From NCBI RefSeq assembly GCF_019510245.1, contig NZ_JAEKKT010000153.1, positions 1-58,875 on the forward strand: a stretch of DNA of 58,875 nt, read 5' to 3'. The notes beneath the pieces were generated by a model. That model saw nothing but the letters and a program-made list of their open reading frames with translations, was not told the DNA's origin and searched no databases. Positions 25,001-33,073 of this stretch are shown piece by piece. Within the stretch, counting starts at the first letter, position 1, and each line of letters opens with the position of its first letter. Source of the stretch: Streptomyces sp. Lineage in GTDB: Bacteria; Actinomycetota; Actinomycetes; Streptomycetales; Streptomycetaceae. The translations under genes and the position numbers were made by a program.

Positions 25001-26226
25001 GAAGTGACTCCACTCACACTCGTATCAGCGGTCATGCGACCGGACAGCGGCACCGAGGCCACCACCCGGAACCCGTCCGCCCCGACCGGCCCGGCCTCCA
25101 GCGTCCCGTCGACCACCGCGAGCCGCTCCCGCAGCCCGGCCAGCCCGGACCCACCGCCCCCGGCACTCCCTCGGACCACAACTCCGTCGTTCTCCACGGT
25201 CAGCACCACGCATCCCTCCCGCACCCGCAGCCCCACCGCGCACCGTCCCGCGTCCCCGTGCCGCAGTACGTTGGTGGTCGCCTCCCGCACCACCCACCCG
25301 AGCGCCGACTGCACCTCCGCGGGCAGTCCGGTGGCGTCCCCCGTCACCTCGCAGCTGAACCCCGCAGCCGTCAACACGCCCTGCGCACCGGCGAGTTCGG
25401 CGCCCAGGTCGGCGTCCCGGTAGCCCCGGACGACATCGCGCACCTCCCGCTGCGACTCCTGTGCGATCCGCTGGACCTCGATCATCTGCTCGACGGCCTC
25501 GGGCCGTTCGCGCCGGGCCAGCTGGACCGCCAGTTCGCTCTTGAGAGCGATGACGGCGAGGTTGCGGCCGAGGACGTCGTGCAGATCGCGCCCGAACCGC
25601 AGCCGTTCCTCGGCGACGGCGAGGCGGGTCCGGGTCTCGCGGGCCTCGTCGAGTTCGTAGACGGCGTTCAGCAGCCAGAGCGAGAAGATCGAGGTGAAGG
25701 CGAGGAACGCACCGCCGAGGAAGACCACGAACGCGATGAACAGCGCGGTCGCCCCGGGGTAGCCGAGCGGGAAGGAGACCGCTCCGGCACCGCAGGCGAA
25801 GCCGGCGACGAGCGACAGCACCCGCTTCCGGTTGTGCACCCCGAGCGCCATGGTCCCGGCGCCGAAGGCCAGCACGCCGGTGAAGACGCCGGCGCCCGCG
25901 ATCTCGCCGCCGTGTTTGCGTAGGACGAGGGCGACGACCGCGAAGACGTACGTCGCCGCGGCGAGCGCCCACAGCAGCCGCACCGGCTGCCCCCGCCGGC
26001 CGCGGGTCCAGTCCAGGGCCCGGGAGGCGGTCACCGCGCAGAGCAGCGCGTGGACGACGACCATCGCCATCAGCCAGCCCGCGATGCCCGGCCCGGCCGG
26101 TGAGAACACCGGCAGCCCGATCGCCGCGACCTCGATCACCGCGAAGAAGTGGAACGACCACCGTGTGTACGTCTCGACCTTGGCGGGGGTGGTCTTCCCC
26201 CGCCACCAGCCACCTGCCCCGCTCAT
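24997..26226 (-). CDS. DesK-like sensor histidine kinase
   Basis: The 409-residue kinase has five to six N-terminal transmembrane helices (from about residue 24 to 185). A HisKA_3 dimerisation domain follows, with His216 in FGRDLHDVLGRNL, and then an HATPase domain (VVREATTNVLRHG, VENDGV, GGSGLAGLRERL). The large membrane domain without an extracytoplasmic loop suggests sensing of the membrane or of the adjacent transporter. ATG 26226 is chosen because MSGAGGWWRGK starts a plausible topology; the frame is open upstream into the permease gene. It lies between the permease and its cognate regulator. Confidence 0.9.
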   Translation of the reverse strand: MSGAGGWWRGKTTPAKVETYTRWSFHFFAVIEVAAIGLPVFSPAGPGIAGWLMAMVVVHALLCAVTASRALDWTRGRRGQPVRLLWALAAATYVFAVVALVLRKHGGEIAGAGVFTGVLAFGAGTMALGVHNRKRVLSLVAGFACGAGAVSFPLGYPGATALFIAFVVFLGGAFLAFTSIFSLWLLNAVYELDEARETRTRLAVAEERLRFGRDLHDVLGRNLAVIALKSELAVQLARRERPEAVEQMIEVQRIAQESQREVRDVVRGYRDADLGAELAGAQGVLTAAGFSCEVTGDATGLPAEVQSALGWVVREATTNVLRHGDAGRCAVGLRVREGCVVLTVENDGVVVRGSAGGGGSGLAGLRERLAVVDGTLEAGPVGADGFRVVASVPLSGRMTADTSVSGVTS

Positions 26227-26246
26227 CCCGGTACCGTTCCTCACCG

Positions 26247-27089
26247 TCAGCGCCGAGGCTCCCAGCGGAACCACCGCCGTACAGCAAACACCGCGACCGC
26301 GGTCCAGGCCAGCGCGGTGGCGACGGCGCCCAGCGCCTCGTACCCGCTCAGTTCGCCGGTCCAGCCGGCCCGGACCAGGCGCTCGGCCGGGGAGAGCGGG
26401 AGGAATGCGCAGACGGCGGCCACCCGGTCGGGCAGGATGTCCGCGGGCACGGCGATGCCCGAGCCCATCATGGACACCAGGACCAGGGGCAGCGCGGTGA
26501 CCTGGGCGCTGTCGGTGGTCCGGGTGAAGGCCGCGGTGAGCGCGGCGAGCGCGGCACTGAGCAGCAGGCCGAAGAACAGCCCGAGCAGGGTGAGCCACGG
26601 CGCCTTGGGCCCGCCCGCGTCCAGCAGCACAGCGCAGCCGACGGCGAGCAGCAGCGCCTGCGCGAGGCCGATGCAGACCGCGGGCAGCGCGGTGCCGACC
26701 AGGATCTCCGCATCGTCCAACTCGCCGGTGCGCAGCCGCTTGAGGACGAGCTCCTCGCGGCGGGCCACGTACGCACTCACCAGGGACGTGTACACGGCGA
26801 AGAGGAAGGAGAACCCGATCGCGGCGGTCAGCATCACCGTGCCGAGGCTCAGCCCCTCCTTCCCGAGGTCTATCTGGTCGATCGCGGGCCGCACCGTGAA
26901 CGGCAGCGCGAGCGGCACCAGCGGAGCCGTGAGCACCGCGCTCCGGTTGCGGACCAGCAGCGTGAGCTCCGCCCGCGCCAGCGCCCGCAGCCGGCGCCGG
27001 TCGGGAGCCAGGGACCGCACGGCCGAGGTCCTCGCGTGACCGCCGACGCCGTCGGCCGCCACTTCCACGTGCTTCCCCGGCCCGCTCAT
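26247..27089 (-). CDS. ABC-2-type transporter permease
   Basis: The 280-residue membrane protein has six predicted transmembrane segments, beginning after a cytoplasmic N-terminus with LRALARAELTLLVRNRSAVL. This is the usual pattern of ABC-2 exporters of drugs, lipids or peptides. The start overlaps the ATPase stop (ATGA). Together with the ATPase and the DesK/DesR-like pair it forms an operon of the type that senses and expels membrane-active compounds. The substrate is unknown. Confidence 0.9.
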   Translation of the reverse strand: MSGPGKHVEVAADGVGGHARTSAVRSLAPDRRRLRALARAELTLLVRNRSAVLTAPLVPLALPFTVRPAIDQIDLGKEGLSLGTVMLTAAIGFSFLFAVYTSLVSAYVARREELVLKRLRTGELDDAEILVGTALPAVCIGLAQALLLAVGCAVLLDAGGPKAPWLTLLGLFFGLLLSAALAALTAAFTRTTDSAQVTALPLVLVSMMGSGIAVPADILPDRVAAVCAFLPLSPAERLVRAGWTGELSGYEALGAVATALAWTAVAVFAVRRWFRWEPRR

Positions 27090-28018
27090 GCCGCCACCCC
27101 CTGCTGCTCCCGCGCGATACCCAGAAACGCCTCCTCCAGCGAGGCCGACCGTACGTTGAGGTCGCGCAGCTCGATCCGGGCCGCCTCGGCCCAGACCAGC
27201 AGTCCGGTGGCGGTGCGCTGCACCTCCCGCGTGCGCAGCCCGACGAGGTCCCCGGCCACCTCGTGCCCGCACACCCCCAGGGGGCCGAGCGGCGGCAGGT
27301 CGCCCAGGAAGTAGCCCCGGGGCAGCCGGAAGGAGATCCGCGCGGGCCGGCCCGCGGTCACCTCGCCCGGTGTACCGGCGGCCGCGATACGGCCCTCGTG
27401 CAGGATCGCGAGCCGGTCGGCGAGGTCCTCGGCCTCCTCCAGGTAGTGCGTGGTGAGCAGGACGGCCGTCCCGTCGTCGCGCAGCGCGCGTACCAACTCC
27501 CAGGTGTCCCGGCGGCCTTGGGCGTCGAGTCCGGTGGTCGGCTCGTCCAGGAACAGCACCTCGGGCCGGCCGAGCAGCGCGAGTGCCAGGTCGAGGCGGC
27601 GCCGCTCGCCGCCGGAGAGCTGCTTGACCCGGACCTCCGCCCGGGCGCCGAGCCCGACCAGGCCGAGCGCCTCGGCCGTGGGCCGGGCTCCCGTCGTACA
27701 GCCGGCCCACATCCGTACCGTCTCGCCGACGGTCAGCTCGGAGGGGAAGCCGCCCTCCTGGAGCATCACGCCGGTGCGCGGGCGTACGGCGGCCCGCTCC
27801 CGGTAGGGGTCGTGGCCCAGCACCCGCACCCGGCCCCCGTCCGGCGGCGCGAGTCCTTCGAGCAGTTCCACCGTCGATGTCTTTCCGGCGCCGTTGGTGC
27901 CGAGCAGCGCGAAGATCTCCCCGCTGGCCACGGAGAAGGTGATTCCGCGGACCGCTTCGAACCCGCCCCCGTAGACACGCCGGAGATCTGTGACCTCAAT
28001 CACGTGTTCGTAGTCCAT
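27086..28018 (-). CDS. ABC transporter ATP-binding protein
   Basis: The 310-residue ATPase has Walker A GTNGAGKT, the Q-loop in MLQEGGFPSELTV, signature LSGGERRRLDLALAL, Walker B VLFLDEPTTGLD and the switch His in TTHYLEEAE. The C-terminal 100 residues resemble the DrrA-type extension. It is the first gene of the four-gene minus-strand operon and energises the adjacent permease. The start at ATG 28018 gives MDYEHVIEVTDLRRVYG, typical of the family. Confidence 0.95.
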   Translation of the reverse strand: MDYEHVIEVTDLRRVYGGGFEAVRGITFSVASGEIFALLGTNGAGKTSTVELLEGLAPPDGGRVRVLGHDPYRERAAVRPRTGVMLQEGGFPSELTVGETVRMWAGCTTGARPTAEALGLVGLGARAEVRVKQLSGGERRRLDLALALLGRPEVLFLDEPTTGLDAQGRRDTWELVRALRDDGTAVLLTTHYLEEAEDLADRLAILHEGRIAAAGTPGEVTAGRPARISFRLPRGYFLGDLPPLGPLGVCGHEVAGDLVGLRTREVQRTATGLLVWAEAARIELRDLNVRSASLEEAFLGIAREQQGVAA

Positions 28019-28051
28019 GACTTCAGCGTCCCCGTGGTCAGGGCCGGGGAG

Positions 28052-28088
28052 CAGTGCGCGGTGTCATCACGCGCCATGACAAATGTCA
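28052..28088. promoter_or_regulatory. TGTCA/TGACA operator cluster before ABC-two-component operon
   Basis: TGTCAT at 28052-28057, ATGACA at 28076-28081 and TGTCA at 28084-28088 give a close palindrome (TGACA-AA-TGTCA, 28077-28088) and a wider one. They lie 34-70 bases upstream of the ABC ATPase start. NarL/DesR-type dimers bind such sites, so the operon's own regulator is the obvious candidate. Confidence 0.5.
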
Positions 28089-28118
28089 GAGGGCTTCTCG
28101 ACGCAGGGCGTGGGCGCA

Positions 28119-28148
28119 CGAAAAAACCCCAGCCATTGACTGGGGTTT
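28119..28148 (-). terminator. Terminator after tRNA-Gly cluster
   Basis: The stem AAACCCCAG/CTGGGGTTT (28124-28132 with 28140-28148) is followed on the minus strand by a run of T (TTTTTTCG). It is a classical rho-independent terminator for the two glycine tRNAs. Confidence 0.85.
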
Positions 28149-28162
28149 CCTCTGTGAGCTGG

Positions 28163-28235
28163 AGCGGACGACGAGGCTCGAACTCGCGACCTCAACCTTG
28201 GCAAGGTTGCGCTCTACCAACTGAGCTACGTCCGC
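28163..28235 (-). tRNA. tRNA-Gly(GCC), copy 2
   Basis: 73 bases, identical in the body to the tRNA at 24291-24363, anticodon GCC. It is transcribed after tRNA-Gly(UCC) with an 80-base gap and ends at the terminator 28119-28148. Confidence 0.96.
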
Positions 28236-28315
28236 ACTGCTCCCGACCGGCTCCCACCGATCGGTGCTAGCACCAGCCTACCTGATCCACAAGCATGCTC
28301 AGGACGGCGGTGCAG

Positions 28316-28387
28316 AGCGGGTGACAGGAATTGCACACTGCGCCTTCCCCCTGGAAGGGGGATGTTCTGCTACTGAACTACACCCGC
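28316..28387 (-). tRNA. tRNA-Gly(UCC) with atypical D and T loops
   Basis: 72 bases with acceptor GCGGGTG/CACCCGC, D stem GTTC/GAAC, anticodon stem TCCCC/GGGGA and loop CTTCCAG (anticodon UCC). The T arm is odd. GTGC replaces the usual GTTC, the loop is TGCAATT, and the stem pairs only if shifted with one bulged base (GCAG.G/C.CTGT). The D loop reads AGTAGCA, with A where G18 is expected. The D-loop/T-loop contact is therefore altered on both sides. It could be specialised, for instance for peptidoglycan bridge synthesis, or merely divergent. Identity as glycine tRNA is clear from the anticodon and context. Confidence 0.85.
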
Positions 28388-28471
28388 ATGTACTCCGTGG
28401 GCTTCGGCTTTTCGGCCGGGCCCGTCGGCGTGCTCCAGACATTAGCTGATCAGCAGGGGGGTAGCGCAAGT

Positions 28472-28513
28472 CGGCTGCTCCCAGGGTCGGCTGACGCACC
28501 CTGAGAGCAGCCG
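28472..28513 (-). terminator. Terminator after the Lsr2-like gene
   Basis: A 9-bp stem (CGGCTGCTC/GAGCAGCCG) continues, after one symmetric mismatch, into a 6-bp stem (CAGGGT/ACCCTG). It lies just beyond the Lsr2-like stop codon. Confidence 0.75.
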
Positions 28514-28523
28514 GCCGCCCCTG

Positions 28524-28841
28524 TCACTGGGCGGCGCTGAACGCCTCGTACACCTTCTTCGGGATGCGGCCGCGGGCCGGGACATCCATCTTGTTCGCCT
28601 GTGCCCAGGCGCGAACGGCCGCCGGGTCGGGGGCGACCTCCGTCTGCTTGTACGCCTTGCCCGACTTCGACCGCTTGCGGCCGGCCACCACGTACGGCTC
28701 CAGGGCCTTGCGCAGTTTCTTGGCGTTGGCTTGATTCAGGTCGATCTCGTACGACTTGCCGTCGAGTCCGAAGGCGATCGTTTCCGCCGCTTCCGAGCCG
28801 TCGATGTCGTCAAAGAGAGTGACCACGACCTTCTGCGCCAC
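28524..28841 (-). CDS. lsrL: Lsr2-family nucleoid-associated protein (LsrL-like)
   Basis: The 105-residue H-NS-like protein binds AT-rich, often foreign DNA, bridges it and silences it. The N-terminal oligomerisation part is AQKVVVTLFDDIDGSEAAET. The C-terminal DNA-binding part has the AT-hook-like RGR in VPARGRIPKKVYEAF. Streptomyces carry two Lsr2 proteins; the one next to purS corresponds, by gene order, to the second paralogue LsrL of S. coelicolor. It is transcribed away from purS, so the 326 bases between them hold both promoters. Accessory region 1 of this window, with its lower GC, would be a natural target. Confidence 0.9.
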   Translation of the reverse strand: MAQKVVVTLFDDIDGSEAAETIAFGLDGKSYEIDLNQANAKKLRKALEPYVVAGRKRSKSGKAYKQTEVAPDPAAVRAWAQANKMDVPARGRIPKKVYEAFSAAQ

Positions 28842-28921
28842 GAATATCGGTCCCTTCGTGTGGCACGTCTTTACAGCTCACCGGCGATGACGGCGATGGC
28901 GATGACGTGCCGAGTATCGGC

Positions 28922-28955
28922 TATTGCCAATTCATTTGTACAGTGCCTGGCAATA
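28922..28955. promoter_or_regulatory. TATTGCCA-N18-TGGCAATA inverted repeat, lsrL-purS intergenic
   Basis: Perfect 8-bp arms at 28922-28929 and 28948-28955 flank an AT-rich centre (TTCATTTGTACAGTG). It sits about 80 bases upstream of the Lsr2-like start. It is a candidate operator, or an AT-rich Lsr2 autoregulatory site; no known consensus is matched with certainty. Confidence 0.4.
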
Positions 28956-29098
28956 CAAAGTGAAGCCCGACTAAATCCGTCCGCGTGTCCCGACGCAATA
29001 GATGTCGCGGGCGAACCCGGGGAACTTTCCCAGAACTTTTCGTGTGGCTCCCCCGCTGTCACCCGATCGTGATGCGGCTCACGTAGTTTCCTACAACT

Positions 29099-29127
29099 CT
29101 ACCCGCGTAGAAATTTTGTGCGGGTAG
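29099..29127. promoter_or_regulatory. CTACCCGC-N13-GCGGGTAG palindrome before purS
   Basis: Perfect 8-bp arms (29099-29106 and 29120-29127) lie 41 bases upstream of the purS start, where the promoter or early leader of purSQL is expected. It could be an operator or a transcript hairpin. I did not find the same sequence before purC, purD, purF or purM. Confidence 0.45.
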
Positions 29128-29167
29128 TCTGAAGGAACCAGCTCAGCACCACACACCGGGAGTGCCA

Positions 29168-29431
29168 GTGGCACGCGTCGTAGTCGACGTCATGCTCAAG
29201 CCGGAGATCCTCGACCCCCAGGGCCAGGCGGTCCAGCGTGCGCTGCCGCGCCTGGGTTTCGAAGGCATCTCCGATGTACGTCAGGGAAAGCGATTCGAAC
29301 TGGAAGTTGACGGGCCGGTCGACGAGGCCGCGCTCGCCCGCATCCACGATCTTGCGGAATCCTTCCTCGCCAACACCGTGATCGAGGACTTCACCGTCAA
29401 GGTGGAGGAAGTCGCGGAGGCGGCGAAGTGA
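29168..29431 (+). CDS. purS: Phosphoribosylformylglycinamidine synthase subunit PurS
   Basis: The 87-residue PurS bridges PurQ and PurL in the FGAM synthase complex and helps channel ammonia. It reads VARVVVDVMLKPEILDPQGQ, then LPRLGFEGISDVRQGKRFEL, the normal family sequence. GTG 29168 is preferred over GTG 29162 because GGGAG (29158-29162) is correctly spaced and the conserved start is ARVVVDV. It is the first gene of the coupled purS-purQ-purL operon; its stop overlaps the purQ start. Confidence 0.95.
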   Translation: MARVVVDVMLKPEILDPQGQAVQRALPRLGFEGISDVRQGKRFELEVDGPVDEAALARIHDLAESFLANTVIEDFTVKVEEVAEAAK

Positions 29432-30108
29432 CCGCTCGTATTGGCGTCGTCACTTTCCCGGGCAGCCTCGACGACCGCGACACCCAGCGGGCGATCCGGC
29501 TCGCGGGTGCGGAACCGGTCGCCCTCTGGCACAAGGACAAGGACCTCCACCAGGTCGACGCGGTGGTCCTTCCCGGCGGTTTCTCCTACGGCGACTATCT
29601 GCGGGCCGGCGCCATCTCCCGCTTCTCGCCGGTGATGGAGACGGTCATCGAGCAGGCGAAGGCCGGACTGCCGGTCCTCGGCATCTGCAACGGCTTCCAG
29701 ATCCTCACCGAGGCGCACCTGCTCCCGGGCGGAATGCTGGGCAACGACCACCTCCACTTCATCTGCCGCGACCAGAAACTGCGGGTGGAGAACGCGGGCA
29801 CGGCCTGGACCAGCGACTACCGCGAGGGCCAGGAGATCCACATCCCGCTGAAGAACATGGACGGCCGGTACGTCGCCGACGAGTACACGCTCGACAAGCT
29901 GGAGGCGGAGGGCCGGGTCGTGTTCCGTTACCTGGACTTCAACCCCAACGGCTCGCTGCGGGACATCGCCGGTATCACCAACGAGGCCGGCAACGTCGTG
30001 GGCCTCATGCCGCACCCCGAGCACGCGGTCGAGCCCCTCATCGGTTCCGGCCGCACCGACGGCCTCCCGTTCTTCACCTCGATCCTCAAGAAGCTGGTCA
30101 ACGCATGA
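29428..30108 (+). CDS. purQ: Phosphoribosylformylglycinamidine synthase subunit PurQ
   Basis: The 226-residue class I glutamine amidotransferase supplies ammonia from glutamine for FGAM synthesis. The catalytic triad is Cys87 (LGICNGFQ), His196 and Glu198 (MPHPEHA). It starts at GTG 29428 and overlaps both neighbours by four bases (GTGA with purS, ATGA with purL), so the three subunits are made in equal amounts. Confidence 0.97.
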   Translation: MTARIGVVTFPGSLDDRDTQRAIRLAGAEPVALWHKDKDLHQVDAVVLPGGFSYGDYLRAGAISRFSPVMETVIEQAKAGLPVLGICNGFQILTEAHLLPGGMLGNDHLHFICRDQKLRVENAGTAWTSDYREGQEIHIPLKNMDGRYVADEYTLDKLEAEGRVVFRYLDFNPNGSLRDIAGITNEAGNVVGLMPHPEHAVEPLIGSGRTDGLPFFTSILKKLVNA

Positions 30109-32363
30109 GCCGGACGCCTCTGGACACGGTCGAGCACGCGGCCGCGACCCCCGACGTCGAGCTGCCCTGGGCCGAACTGGGCCTGAAGAAGGACGAGTAC
30201 GAGCGGGTGGTGGAGATCCTCGGCCGCCGCCCGACCGGCGCCGAGCTCGCCATGTACTCGGTCATGTGGTCCGAGCACTGCTCGTACAAGTCCTCCAAGG
30301 TCCACCTCCGCCAGTTCGGCGAGAAGGCGCCCCAGTCGGACGCGCTGCTCGTCGGCATCGGCGAGAACGCGGGCGTCGTGGACGTCGGCCAGGGCTACGC
30401 GGTCACCTTCAAGGTCGAGTCGCACAACCACCCCTCGTACGTGGAGCCCTACCAGGGCGCCGCGACCGGTGTCGGCGGCATCGTCCGCGACATCATCGCG
30501 ATGGGCGCGCGGCCGGTGGCCGTGGTCGACCCGCTGCGCTTCGGCGCCGCCGACCACCCCGACACCAAGCGCGTCCTGCCCGGCGTCGTCGCCGGCATCG
30601 GCGGCTACGGCAACTGCCTGGGCCTGCCGAACATCGGCGGCGAGGTCGTCTTCGACGCCTGCTACCAGGGCAACCCGCTGGTCAACGCCGGTGCCATCGG
30701 CGTGATGCGGCACGAGGACATCCACCTCGCGAAGGCCTCCGGCGCGGGCAACCAGGTCATCCTGTACGGCGCCCGGACCGGCGGCGACGGCATCGGCGGC
30801 GCGTCGATCCTGGCCTCCGAGACCTTCGACGACGCGAAGCCGTCCAAGCGCCCCGCGGTCCAGGTCGGCGACCCCTTCCAGGAGAAGCTCCTCATCGAGT
30901 GCACCCTGGAGGCCTTCCGGGAGAAGCTGGTCGTCGGCATCCAGGACCTCGGCGCGGCCGGCCTGTCCTGCGCCACCTCCGAGCTGGCGTCCAACGGCTC
31001 CGGCGGCATGACCGTCACCCTGGACGACGTCCCGCTGCGCGACTCCACGCTCTCGCCCGAGGAGATCCTCATGAGCGAGTCGCAGGAACGCATGTGCGCG
31101 GTGGTCGAGCCGGCCAAGGTCGCCCGCTTCCTGGAGATCTGCGAGAAGTGGGACGTCATCGCCACCGTCATCGGCGAGGTGACCGACGGCGACCGCCTGG
31201 AGATCTTCTGGCACGGCGAGAAGATCGTCGACGTCGACCCGCGCACGGTCGCCCACGACGGTCCGGTCTACGAGCGCCCGTACGCCCGCCCGTCCTGGCA
31301 GGACGAGCTCCAGGCGGACGACGCGAACAAGCTGCCGCGGCCGGCGACGTCGGAGGAGCTGAAGCAGCAGGTCCTGAAGCTGGTCGGCTCCCCGAACCAG
31401 GCCTCGAAGAAGTGGATCACCTCGCAGTACGACCACTTCGTGCAGGGCAACACGGTGCTGGCCCAGCCCGAGGACTCGGGCATGATCCGCATCGACGAGG
31501 CCACCGGCCTCGGCGTCGCCATCGCCACCGACGGCAACGGCCGGTACGCCAAGCTCGACCCGTACGCGGGCGCCCAGCTGGCGCTGTCGGAGGCCTACCG
31601 GAACGTGGCGACGACCGGCGCCAAGCCGCTGGCCGTCTCCGACTGCCTGAACTTCGGCTCGCCCGAGGACCCGGCGGTGATGTGGCAGTTCGCGGAGGCC
31701 ATCCGCGGTCTCGCCGACGCCTGCCAGCAGCTCGGCACCCCGGTGACCGGCGGCAACGTCTCGCTCTACAACCAGACGGGCGAGGTGGCCATCCACCCGA
31801 CCCCGGTCGTCGCCGTCCTCGGCGTGATCGACGACGTGGCCCGCCGCACGCCGGTCGCCTTCCAGGAGGAGGGGCAGCTGCTGTATCTCCTCGGCGACAC
31901 GCGTGAGGAGTTCGGCGGCTCCGCCTGGTCCCATGTCGTCCACGACCACCTGGGCGGCCTGCCCCCGAAGGTGGACCTGGAGCGCGAGCGCCTGCTGGCC
32001 GAGATCCTGATCTCCGCCTCCCGCGACGGCATGATCGACTCCGCGCACGACCTGTCCGACGGCGGTCTGATCCAGGCCGTGGTCGAGTCCGCCCTGCTCG
32101 GCGGCAAGGGCGCGCGACTCGTCGTACCGGACGGTCTTGACGCGTTCACCTTCCTGTTCTCCGAGTCGGCTGGCCGTGCGGTCGTCGCGGTGCCGCGCTC
32201 GGAGGAGGTCCGCTTCAACGACATGTGCGGTGCCCGGGGTCTGCCGGTCGCCCGCATCGGCGTGGTGGACGGGGAGTCGGTCGAGGTCCAGGGTGAGTTC
32301 GAGCTGTCGCTGACCGAACTGCGCGAGGCCCACGAGGGCACGATCGAGGCGCTGCTCGCGTAA
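30105..32363 (+). CDS. purL: Phosphoribosylformylglycinamidine synthase subunit PurL
   Basis: The 752-residue ATP-dependent synthetase converts FGAR and ammonia to FGAM, step 4 of purine synthesis. This is the small PurL type, which needs PurS and PurQ. Conserved segments are MWSEHCSYKSSK (residues 53-64), ESHNHPS (104-110), RDIIAMGARPVA, and the second-half motifs ATDGNGRYAKLDPYAGA and HDLSDGGL. The length is typical. A strong hairpin follows directly. Confidence 0.98.
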   Translation: MSRTPLDTVEHAAATPDVELPWAELGLKKDEYERVVEILGRRPTGAELAMYSVMWSEHCSYKSSKVHLRQFGEKAPQSDALLVGIGENAGVVDVGQGYAVTFKVESHNHPSYVEPYQGAATGVGGIVRDIIAMGARPVAVVDPLRFGAADHPDTKRVLPGVVAGIGGYGNCLGLPNIGGEVVFDACYQGNPLVNAGAIGVMRHEDIHLAKASGAGNQVILYGARTGGDGIGGASILASETFDDAKPSKRPAVQVGDPFQEKLLIECTLEAFREKLVVGIQDLGAAGLSCATSELASNGSGGMTVTLDDVPLRDSTLSPEEILMSESQERMCAVVEPAKVARFLEICEKWDVIATVIGEVTDGDRLEIFWHGEKIVDVDPRTVAHDGPVYERPYARPSWQDELQADDANKLPRPATSEELKQQVLKLVGSPNQASKKWITSQYDHFVQGNTVLAQPEDSGMIRIDEATGLGVAIATDGNGRYAKLDPYAGAQLALSEAYRNVATTGAKPLAVSDCLNFGSPEDPAVMWQFAEAIRGLADACQQLGTPVTGGNVSLYNQTGEVAIHPTPVVAVLGVIDDVARRTPVAFQEEGQLLYLLGDTREEFGGSAWSHVVHDHLGGLPPKVDLERERLLAEILISASRDGMIDSAHDLSDGGLIQAVVESALLGGKGARLVVPDGLDAFTFLFSESAGRAVVAVPRSEEVRFNDMCGARGLPVARIGVVDGESVEVQGEFELSLTELREAHEGTIEALLA

Positions 32364-32379
32364 CCGGCCGCAGAACGAC

Positions 32380-32414
32380 GAAGGCCCCGCCCGGAAGCAT
32401 CCGGGCGGGGCTTC
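32380..32414. terminator. Terminator between purL and Uma2 gene
   Basis: A GC-rich stem (GAAGGCCCCGCCCGG with CCGGGCGGGGCTTC, one unpaired base) has a 6-base loop. It separates convergent purL and the Uma2-family gene and can serve both. Confidence 0.8.
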
Positions 32415-32419
32415 TCGGC

Positions 32420-33004
32420 TCACCGGACGTAGTTCTTGAGGATCTCCGTGTCCAGCTCGATGTTCATGGGGCCGGGCACGGACACCTTCTCGCCGAACTT
32501 CGAGGTCTGGACGGTGCGGTAGCCGCCGACCTGCCGGTCCGGGCCGCTGTGCACCGTGACCGTGCACGAGTCTCGGTCGATCAGGAGGTACAGCGGGATC
32601 CCGGCCTGACCGTACGCGGTCGGCTTCTCGTGCCGGTCCCGTCGGTCCGTGTCCGAGTCGTACGAGGTGATCTCGACGACCATGAGCGCGCCGTCCGGGT
32701 CGGCCCACTCGCCGTATCCCGCGAAGTGGGCCTCCGGCGCGAGTACTGCGTCCGGCCTCGCCCTGCCTTCTCGATAGGCCTCCACCCGGAGCCCTCGGCC
32801 GTAGTACAGGTCCAGGTCGGGCCTGGTCTGCATACAGCGCCGTGCCAGCCAGGACACGATGGTGTCGTGGTCCCCGTCCGTCACCTTCTTGACTCCGATC
32901 CGTCCGTCGATGAACTCCAACGTGACGGTCTCGGGAGCGGTGGAGGCGATCGTTTCGAACTCTTCCACCGACATCTGAGACGTGCGCTCGGCCATAACCG
33001 TCAT
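32420..33004 (-). CDS. Uma2-family (DUF820) putative endonuclease
   Basis: The 194-residue protein has the PD-(D/E)xK-like core of Uma2 proteins: EFIDGRI, the RPDAVLAPE strand and MVVEITSYDSDTDRRD, with candidate metal ligands Asp in RPDAV and Glu in VVEITS. A Lys follows in RHEKPTAYGQAGIPLYLLID. Such proteins are abundant in Streptomyces and cyanobacteria, and their role is unproven. ATG 33004 is supported by GGAAGGGGG; ATG 32993-32995 is an alternative. It is divergent from the GNAT gene. Confidence 0.88.
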   Translation of the reverse strand: MTVMAERTSQMSVEEFETIASTAPETVTLEFIDGRIGVKKVTDGDHDTIVSWLARRCMQTRPDLDLYYGRGLRVEAYREGRARPDAVLAPEAHFAGYGEWADPDGALMVVEITSYDSDTDRRDRHEKPTAYGQAGIPLYLLIDRDSCTVTVHSGPDRQVGGYRTVQTSKFGEKVSVPGPMNIELDTEILKNYVR

Positions 33005-33073
33005 GTTGCACCCCCTTCCAGGCGAAGGCCAGCGTTGCCCGGTTCCGGCGGTGCGGGGGCGGGTTTCGCCGTT

